This document shows positions 58,024 to 64,000 of a DNA stretch of 64,000 nt, one piece after another. Within the stretch, counting starts at the first letter, position 1, and the number at the start of each line of letters is the position of its first letter. Below the pieces are notes generated by a model. It was not told where the DNA came from. It was given only the letters and a program-made list of their open reading frames with translations, and made no database searches. Source of the DNA: Thermasporomyces composti (GTDB lineage: Bacteria; Actinomycetota; Actinomycetes; Propionibacteriales; Actinopolymorphaceae); the NCBI RefSeq assembly GCF_003386795.1, contig NZ_QTUC01000001.1, positions 558,001 through 622,000 of the forward strand, written 5' to 3'. Both the position numbers and the translations under genes were made by a program.

Positions 58024-59301
58024 TCACAGTCGCACGGGGTTCACGATGTCGGCGTAGATCAACAACACGCCCATGACCACGATCACGCTGGCGACCGCGT
58101 AGGCCAACGGCAGGGCTCGGGCCACGTCCACGTAGCCTGGGTCGGGCCTGCGCAGCAGCCGCGCGATCCATCGGCGGAGAGCCTCCCACAGCGCCCCCGC
58201 GATGTGCCCGCCGTCCAGGGGCAGCAGCGGGATGAAGTTGAACAGCGCGACGAAGAGGTTGAGCGCCGCCAGCCACTGGACGAAGCTCGCGACCCGGCTC
58301 GACACGGGCGCCTCGAGGGTGGCGATCTGACCGGCCACCCGGCTGGCGCCGATGATGCTCATGGGGCTGTCCTGCGCGCGCTCCCCGCCGAACGCGGCTT
58401 CGACGACACCGACCATCCGCTCGGGGACGTGGACCAGGGCGTGCGCGGTCGCCGCGGTGAGCCGGCCCATCTCGCCGACGACGGCGGGCAGGTCCTTGCG
58501 CTCGTGGACGATTCGAGGGCTGATGCCGAGGAACCCCACCGTCTCGGTCTTGGACATGTTGGTGGGTTTGGGACGTTCCGCGGCGATGAGGGTCGGCCGG
58601 AGGGTCAGGCGTCGCCCGTCGCGCTCGACGACGACCGTGGCCGGTCCGGCGCCGGCCTGGCGGATCAGCTCCGAGAGCTGCTCCCAGGAGGTGACGGGCG
58701 AGCCGTTGAACGCGACGATCGTGTCACCGGGACGAATGCCCGCCTGCTTGGCCGGCGCCACCGGGTCATCGGGCCGGCAGGTGCGCTGCTCGGTCGCCGG
58801 GATGACGCAGTCCGGCACCTGCGCGACGATCGGCTTGGGCTCGTTGACGCCGAAGCCCATGAAGACGATGGAGAACAAGATCACGGCCAGCAGGACGTTC
58901 ATCAGCGGGCCGCCGACCATGATGATGAGCTTCTGCCACCACTTCTTGCGGTAGAAGAGGCGGTGCTCCTCACCTGGCCGGACCTCCTCAGCGGCAACGG
59001 CGCGTGCCTCCTCGATCAGCGTCTGGAACGGACCGGTGCTCGACCGCCGCAAGCGCCCGTCCTTCGCCGGTGGGAACATGCCGATCATGCGGACGTAGCC
59101 GCCCAGCGGGATGGCCTTGACCCCGTACTCCGTCTCGCCTCGTCGACGCGACCACAGCGTCGGACCGAAGCCGACCATGTACTGGGTGACCCGGACGTCG
59201 AAGAGCTTGGCCGGGACCATGTGCCCGACCTCGTGCAGGGCTATGGAGGCGAGGACGCCGACGAAGAAGACGACCGCACCGAAGATCGCGATCAGGTCCA
59301 T
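58024..59301 (-). CDS. rseP: M50 site-2 metalloprotease RseP-like
   Basis: 425 residues. An intramembrane protease: zinc motif HEVGH (23-27), GFGPTLWSRRRGETEYGVKA and a PDZ domain (about 185-255) with IRPGDTIVAFNGSPVTSWEQ. NFIPLLPLDGGHIAG near 370 contains the third metal ligand. It cleaves anti-sigma factors or similar membrane proteins. The start overlaps the dxr stop by one base. Confidence 0.95.
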   Translation of the reverse strand: MDLIAIFGAVVFFVGVLASIALHEVGHMVPAKLFDVRVTQYMVGFGPTLWSRRRGETEYGVKAIPLGGYVRMIGMFPPAKDGRLRRSSTGPFQTLIEEARAVAAEEVRPGEEHRLFYRKKWWQKLIIMVGGPLMNVLLAVILFSIVFMGFGVNEPKPIVAQVPDCVIPATEQRTCRPDDPVAPAKQAGIRPGDTIVAFNGSPVTSWEQLSELIRQAGAGPATVVVERDGRRLTLRPTLIAAERPKPTNMSKTETVGFLGISPRIVHERKDLPAVVGEMGRLTAATAHALVHVPERMVGVVEAAFGGERAQDSPMSIIGASRVAGQIATLEAPVSSRVASFVQWLAALNLFVALFNFIPLLPLDGGHIAGALWEALRRWIARLLRRPDPGYVDVARALPLAYAVASVIVVMGVLLIYADIVNPVRL

Positions 59302-60536
59302 CAGGAGCGGCCCTCCCCGTCCGTCACGGCCACGTCAGCAGCCCCCATGATCTCTCTCGCGCGGGTGCGTGCCCACGTCTCCGCCTCCACCACGTCGGCG
59401 AGGGTCAGCGGATCCGATGGGTCAGGCGTCGACTGCTGAGCGTACTCCTCGAGAACCTGAGCGATCGTGTCGACGATGCCCAGGAACGGCAGCTGACGGT
59501 CGATGAACGCGGCGACGCACTCCTCGTTGGCCGCGTTGTAGACGGCGGGTGCGAGACCGCCCCGCCGGCCTGCTTCCCGAGCGAGCTGGACGGCCGGGAA
59601 GGCCTCGTCGTCGAGCGGCTCGAAGTGCCAGGCGGCCGGCCGTGACCAGTCACACGCGGGCGCGGCGTCGGGGATCCGGTCCGGCCACCCGAGTGCGAGG
59701 GCGATCGGCAGGCGCATGTCCGGCGGGCTGGCCTGGACCAGCGTCGAGCCGTCACAGAACTCCACCATCGAGTGCACGATCGACTGCGGGTGGACCACGA
59801 CGTCGATCCGGTCGTAGCCGATGTCGAACAGCTCGTGCGCCTCGATGACCTCCAGACCCTTGTTGACCAGGGTCGCGGAGTTGATCGTGATGACCGGGCC
59901 CATGGACCAGGTGGGGTGGGCCAGCGCCTCCTCCGGCGTGACGTCCGCGAGCTCCTCCCGTCGGCGACCGCGGAACGGCCCACCGCTCGCCGTCAGGATG
60001 AGGCGACGGACCTCCGCTCGGCTGCCGCCCCGCAAGCACTGGGCCAAGGCGGTGTGCTCGGAGTCGACCGGCACGAGCTGGCCGGGCTTCGCCACCGCTC
60101 TCACCAGCGGACCGCCCGCGATGAGCGACTCCTTGTTGGCGAGCGCGACAGTACGGCCCGCCTCGAGCGCGGACAGGGTCGGGGCGAGTCCCACCGAGCC
60201 GGTCATGCCGTTGAGCACGACGTCGCACGGCCAGGCCGCGAGCTCGGCCGCCGCGTCCGGGCCGGCGAGGATCTTGGGAATCTTGAACTGCCCCTTGGCG
60301 TACCCCTGCCGCTGCGCCTCGGCGTAGAACGCCAGCTGCAGGTCCTGGACCACGCTCGCCTTGGCCACCGCCACGACGTCGACCCGCAGGTCGAGTGCCT
60401 GGCGGGCGAGCAGCTCCACCTGACCGCCACCCGCGCCGAGGCCGACCACCCGGAAGCGGTCGGGATTGCGTTGGATGACGTCGATGGCCTGGGTGCCGAT
60501 GGAGCCGGTGGAGCCGAGCAGGACGACCTCGCGCAT
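59301..60536 (-). CDS. dxr: 1-deoxy-D-xylulose-5-phosphate reductoisomerase
   Basis: 411 residues. The NADPH loop is [39 protein letters not shown] and [10 protein letters not shown] are conserved substrate and metal residues. ATG 60536 is used; a GTG at 60542 is in frame. It makes methylerythritol phosphate in the MEP pathway that IspG continues. Confidence 0.95.
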   Translation of the reverse strand: MREVVLLGSTGSIGTQAIDVIQRNPDRFRVVGLGAGGGQVELLARQALDLRVDVVAVAKASVVQDLQLAFYAEAQRQGYAKGQFKIPKILAGPDAAAELAAWPCDVVLNGMTGSVGLAPTLSALEAGRTVALANKESLIAGGPLVRAVAKPGQLVPVDSEHTALAQCLRGGSRAEVRRLILTASGGPFRGRRREELADVTPEEALAHPTWSMGPVITINSATLVNKGLEVIEAHELFDIGYDRIDVVVHPQSIVHSMVEFCDGSTLVQASPPDMRLPIALALGWPDRIPDAAPACDWSRPAAWHFEPLDDEAFPAVQLAREAGRRGGLAPAVYNAANEECVAAFIDRQLPFLGIVDTIAQVLEEYAQQSTPDPSDPLTLADVVEAETWARTRAREIMGAADVAVTDGEGRS

Positions 60537-60738
60537 GAGCACCAGTCTCCCCCACCCGGGGGACCTGGGTCGCTCGCCGGGCCGCCACACGCGGTCGGCC
60601 GGACGATTCAGGCCCGCCGACGGCGCAGGACGGTCGGGATGTTCCGGCGAAACCTCTCCGGAGACTCTGACGGGTACGGAATGGGGCGAACGCCGCCGCG
60701 GTTACCGGTGGGCGGACAGTCCTTGGGAGGAGAGCTTC

Positions 60739-61647
60739 ATGGCAGTCGACACGAGGGCCACCCGGCAGCGCCTGGGCCGGGTCGGTGTCTGGCTCGGGGC
60801 GCTGAGCGGCGTCTCGACGGCGAAGGCGCGGGAGGCGGCGACCGAGATCGAGAGCCTCGGCTACGGCTCGTTGTGGATCGCCGACTCACCGGTCAGCAAG
60901 GAGCCGTTCGTGCACGCCTCCCTGCTGCTCGCGGCGACCCGGAACCTGATCGTCGGCACCGGCATCGCCAACGTGTGGGGTCGGGACGCCGCGGCGACGA
61001 ACGCCGCCGCGCTCACCCTCGGTGAGGCGTTCCCTGGTCGGTTCGTGCTGGGTCTCGGAGTGAGTCACCTGCCGTCCGTCGAGCTGCGTGGGCACCGCTA
61101 CGAACGCCCACTCGCCAAGATGCGGTCGTACCTCGACGAGCTCGCCCGCGCGACCTACCAGGCGTACACGTCCGACGAGCCGGTGCCGACCGTTCTCGCC
61201 GCACTCCGGCCGAAGATGCTCGAGCTCGCCCGCGACCGTGCCGACGGCGCCCACCCGTACTTCGTGCCTCCCGCGCACACGGCGCGCGCTCGGGAGATCC
61301 TGGGCTCCGGGCCGCTGCTACTCCCCGAGCAGGCGGTGGTGCTGGAGACCGACCCGACGAAGGCACGCGAGGTCGCCCGGGCCCACACCCACCGGTACCT
61401 GCAGCTGCCCAACTACCTCAACAACCTGCGCACGCTGGGATTCGGCGAGGACGACCTCCGCGACGGCGGGAGCGACCGGCTCGTCGACGCCATCGTGGCG
61501 TGGGGTGACGTCGAGCAGGTTCAGGCGCGGGTGAAGGAGCACCTCGACGCCGGCGCGGACGCCGTGCTCATCCAGCCGCTGCCCGCCGCGGGTGGGCTCG
61601 GGCTCCCCGAGCTCCGCACCCTCGCGCCCGCGCTCCTCAACCAGTGA
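60739..61647 (+). CDS. LLM-class (luciferase-like) F420-dependent oxidoreductase
   Basis: 302 residues. The TIM-barrel family is shown by AREAATEIESLGYGSLWIAD, VGTGIANVWGRDA and FVLGLGVSH. F420 dependence is inferred from the subfamily. ATG 60739 follows TGGGAGGAGAG. The substrate is unknown. It is divergent from dxr and convergent with folD. Confidence 0.88.
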   Translation: MAVDTRATRQRLGRVGVWLGALSGVSTAKAREAATEIESLGYGSLWIADSPVSKEPFVHASLLLAATRNLIVGTGIANVWGRDAAATNAAALTLGEAFPGRFVLGLGVSHLPSVELRGHRYERPLAKMRSYLDELARATYQAYTSDEPVPTVLAALRPKMLELARDRADGAHPYFVPPAHTARAREILGSGPLLLPEQAVVLETDPTKAREVARAHTHRYLQLPNYLNNLRTLGFGEDDLRDGGSDRLVDAIVAWGDVEQVQARVKEHLDAGADAVLIQPLPAAGGLGLPELRTLAPALLNQ

Positions 61648-61681
61648 CCGATCCTCGAGGGGGCCGAGCGGCGGACCTCGG

Positions 61682-62539
61682 TCAGGCGACCGCCGCCTCG
61701 GCCGCCTCCACGACGTTCGTGAGCAGCATCGCCCGCGTCATCGGACCCACGCCGCCCGGCATCGGCGCCAGCCAGCCGGCGACCTCGCGGACATCGGGGT
61801 GGACGTCGCCCACGAGGCCGTCGTCGGTGCGGGTGATCCCTACGTCGAGCACCGCCGCGCCCGGCCGGACCATATCCGGAGTGACGAGGTGCGGCACACC
61901 GGCCGCGGCCACGACGATGTCCGCCCGACGCACGTGGGCGGCGAGGTCCTTGGTGCCGGTGTGGCACAACGTGACCGTGGCGTTCTCCGACCGACGGGAC
62001 AGCAGCAGGCCGAGCGGCCGACCGACGGTGATGCCGCGGCCGATCACGCACACCTCCGCGCCGGCGATCGGAACGTCGTACCGGCGGAGCAGCTCGACGA
62101 TCCCGCGCGGCGTGCACGGCAGCGGGGCGGGATGACCGTGGACGAGCCAGCCCAGGTTGACCGGGTGCAGGCCGTCGGCGTCCTTGCGCGGGTCGATCCG
62201 GGCCAGGACGCGGTCGGCGTCCAGGTGCGGAGGCAAGGGCAGCTGGACGATGTAGCCCGTGCAAGCCGGGTCGTCGTTGAGCCGGTCGACCGCCGCCTCC
62301 ACGTCCTCCTGGGTCGCGGTCGCGGGTAGGTCGACGCGGATGCTCTCGATCCCAACCTTCGCGCAGTCGCGGTGCTTGCCGCGGACGTAGGCCTGGCTGC
62401 CCGGGTCGTCGCCCACCAGGATGGTGCCGAGGCCCGGCGTGACGCCCCGGGCGCGGAGGGCCTTCACCCGCTCGGCGAGATCCGCCCGGATCTCCGCCGC
62501 GGTCGCCTTGCCGTCCAGGATCCGCGCGGTGTCGGTCAC
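61682..62539 (-). CDS. folD: Methylenetetrahydrofolate dehydrogenase/methenyl-THF cyclohydrolase
   Basis: 285 residues. [20 protein letters not shown] carries the catalytic Lys; [31 protein letters not shown] and [14 protein letters not shown] are all family motifs. GTG 62539 overlaps the purU stop by four bases (GTGA), so folD follows purU in one operon. It interconverts methylene-, methenyl- and formyl-THF. Confidence 0.95.
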   Translation of the reverse strand: MTDTARILDGKATAAEIRADLAERVKALRARGVTPGLGTILVGDDPGSQAYVRGKHRDCAKVGIESIRVDLPATATQEDVEAAVDRLNDDPACTGYIVQLPLPPHLDADRVLARIDPRKDADGLHPVNLGWLVHGHPAPLPCTPRGIVELLRRYDVPIAGAEVCVIGRGITVGRPLGLLLSRRSENATVTLCHTGTKDLAAHVRRADIVVAAAGVPHLVTPDMVRPGAAVLDVGITRTDDGLVGDVHPDVREVAGWLAPMPGGVGPMTRAMLLTNVVEAAEAAVA

Positions 62540-63444
62540 CGGAAGACCACCGTCCTTGTCCCGTTGAGGATGACGCGATGTTCGAGGTGCCAGGTGACCG
62601 CCCGGGCGAGCGCGAGACACTCGAGGTCACGTCCGACGGCCGCGAGCTTGGCGGGCGTCAACGAGTGGTCGACGCGGGCGACCTCCTGCTCGATGATAGG
62701 CCCCTCATCGAGCTCCTCCGTCACGTAGTGGGCGGTGGCACCGATGAGCTTGACGCCGCGCTCGTAGGCCTGGTGGTACGGACGCGCGCCAGCGAAGCTG
62801 GGCAGGAACGAGTGGTGGATGTTGATCGCCCGGCCGACCAGCTTCTCGCACATCTCCTTCGACAGCACCTGCATGTAGCGGGCGAGGACCACGAGGTCGA
62901 CCTGGTACTCCTCGACGATCCTGAGGATCTTCTCCTCCTGCTCCCGCTTGGTCTCCGGGGTGACCGGGAAGTGGTAGAAGGGCAACCCGACCGACTCCAC
63001 CATGGGCCCCGCGTTGGGGTGGTTGGAGACGACCGCCACGATGTCGCCTGGGATCGCGCCCACCCGGCAGCGGTACAGCAGGTCGTTCAGGCAGTGGTCC
63101 TGCTTGGAGACCAGCACCAGGATCCGCTGGCGGACGGCGAGGTCGTGCAGCTGCCACTCCATGCCCCAGGCCGCACCCACGGGCGCGAACTCCGCCTGAA
63201 GCCGTTCCAGGGTGACCTCACGGCCGGCCTGCACGTGGACCCGCATGAAGAAGCGCCCGTTGATCGGGTCGCTGAACTGCTGGCTGTCGACGATGTTGCA
63301 ACCTCGCTCGGCGAGGAAGCCCGACACCGCGTGGACGATGCCGAGCCGGTCCATGCAGGACAGGGTGAGGACGTACTCCTGGCCCGAGCTGGAAGCGCGC
63401 GCGCCGGAGCCGCCCGTGGTGGAGTCACTCACCTGGGTGCTCAT
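62536..63444 (-). CDS. purU: Formyltetrahydrofolate deformylase
   Basis: 302 residues. An ACT domain (about 22-95, [20 protein letters not shown]) is joined to the formyltransferase-fold domain with [36 protein letters not shown] and its catalytic Asn/His/Asp. It releases formate from formyl-THF to balance one-carbon pools; folD is next. It starts at ATG 63444. Confidence 0.94.
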   Translation of the reverse strand: MSTQVSDSTTGGSGARASSSGQEYVLTLSCMDRLGIVHAVSGFLAERGCNIVDSQQFSDPINGRFFMRVHVQAGREVTLERLQAEFAPVGAAWGMEWQLHDLAVRQRILVLVSKQDHCLNDLLYRCRVGAIPGDIVAVVSNHPNAGPMVESVGLPFYHFPVTPETKREQEEKILRIVEEYQVDLVVLARYMQVLSKEMCEKLVGRAINIHHSFLPSFAGARPYHQAYERGVKLIGATAHYVTEELDEGPIIEQEVARVDHSLTPAKLAAVGRDLECLALARAVTWHLEHRVILNGTRTVVFR

Positions 63445-63714
63445 GGTCCGTTCCTCGTCGTTTCGTCGAGCCTCGTCGGGCGGGCAGGCGGGTCGCTTCG
63501 GGGCACCGCGAGCGTCCCGGCCCTCTCCAGTACCCGTTCCATCGTCGACGGGGGCGTGCTCAGCCGCTGGCCATTGTCTCGATCGGGGCGAGGCGCCCGG
63601 CGCACGCCCCCTCGCCGGCCGCGGCCGGGCATGCGACCGCGATGCCCGACCCGTCCGCTACGCCCGGCTCGCCCGGTGGGCCGACCCGCGGAGACCCCCA
63701 CCATCGCCACGGGG

Positions 63715-63720
63715 CATGAT
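63715..63720 (+). promoter_or_regulatory. -10-like box of the DUF6328 gene
   Basis: CATGAT lies six bases before the ATG at 63727, compatible with a leaderless transcript. No -35 is clear. The rest of the divergent gap (63445-63714) holds nothing recognised. Confidence 0.3.
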
Positions 63721-63726
63721 GCAGGG

Positions 63727-64000
63727 ATGGCGAGGAGTCACGAGCGCGCGGTCATGGAGGCCCGGCGCGAGACCCCGTTCCAACGCGCGGACCGCAACTT
63801 CCAGGAACTGCTGGCCGAGCTGCGTGTGCTGCAGACGGTCGTCCAGATCCTCTTCGGCTTCATGCTGATCCTCGCGATCCAGCCGAGGTTCGCCGCCGCC
63901 TCGGGCTTCACTCACGTGACGTACCTGATCGCCCTCGTGCTGTGTTGTACGGCGACCGCACTGCTGATGGCGCCGGTGGCCTACCACCGCACGCTCTTCG
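63727..64000 (+). CDS. DUF6328 family membrane protein (3' end outside window)
   Basis: 91 residues are visible before the window ends. MARSHERAVMEARRETPFQR, then FQELLAELRVLQTVVQILFG and a hydrophobic helix, and a second one (YLIALVLCCTATALLMAP), match the DUF6328 start. An integral membrane protein of unknown role. The ATG follows a CATGAT box closely. Confidence 0.7.
   Translation, partial: MARSHERAVMEARRETPFQRADRNFQELLAELRVLQTVVQILFGFMLILAIQPRFAAASGFTHVTYLIALVLCCTATALLMAPVAYHRTLF

Noticed and set aside
56782-59439. Long + strand open frame (885 codons) opposite ispG and rseP
   Set aside because: It spans two well-identified genes and their gap on the opposite strand, with no recognisable domain.

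Overview
High-GC (about 70%) chromosomal DNA from an actinomycete. The evidence is the gene content (Rv2752c-type RNase J next to dapA, ThyX, FolD and PurU, an F420-type luciferase-like protein, the DUF4439 ferritin-like pair beside rimP), frequent GTG starts, and many apparently leaderless -10/start arrangements. The mix of sugar-locus genes (GxGYxYP, PhyH, DUF4432-like) suggests Propionibacteriales such as Actinopolymorphaceae, but that is an inference. No rRNA, tRNA, CRISPR array, phage or transposase gene was seen.

1-12.7 kb is an accessory catabolic locus. A seven-gene leftward operon encodes a Tat-exported lipoprotein binding protein, a Gfo/Idh oxidoreductase, two permeases, two ATPases and a NodB-like deacetylase that runs off the left edge. 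Divergent from it are a NAD-epimerase-like gene coupled to a DapA-superfamily aldolase. A winged-helix regulator and a second DapA-superfamily gene follow. Three copies of an 18-bp palindrome (consensus TTaCGGyCtCGrCCG) sit at the three promoter regions; two lie exactly on the -10 boxes of mirror-image TTGACA/G-18-TACGGT promoters. This looks like a self-contained regulon of the regulator at 10359-11618.

12.7-16.1 kb holds a tandem array of one membrane-anchored protein family: two intact copies, one with several frameshifts and one short remnant.

16.1-30.5 kb mixes housekeeping genes (rnj-dapA, thyX, dapB) with accessory ones: a short second threonyl-tRNA synthetase, a mutarotase-like enzyme, a 1029-residue secreted protein, a CGNR regulator with an acetyltransferase, AzlCD and a PhyH oxygenase. 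The short synthetase has a leader peptide with three consecutive Thr codons followed by competing hairpins, a plausible threonine attenuator.

30.5-43.1 kb is the conserved leftward translation/RNA block rimP-nusA-ylxR-infB-DUF503-rbfA-truB-ribF-rpsO-pnp-M16 peptidase-dapB. 43.5-60.5 kb continues conserved synteny (ferritin-like pair, proS, GNAT-ispG-rseP-dxr), interrupted by a GxGYxYP protein, a gamma-glutamyltransferase-like protein, a DUF1835 protein and a full-length 5-oxoprolinase; the transferase and oxoprolinase suggest gamma-glutamyl/5-oxoproline metabolism. 60.7-64 kb has an LLM oxidoreductase, folD-purU (one-carbon metabolism) and the start of a DUF6328 membrane protein.
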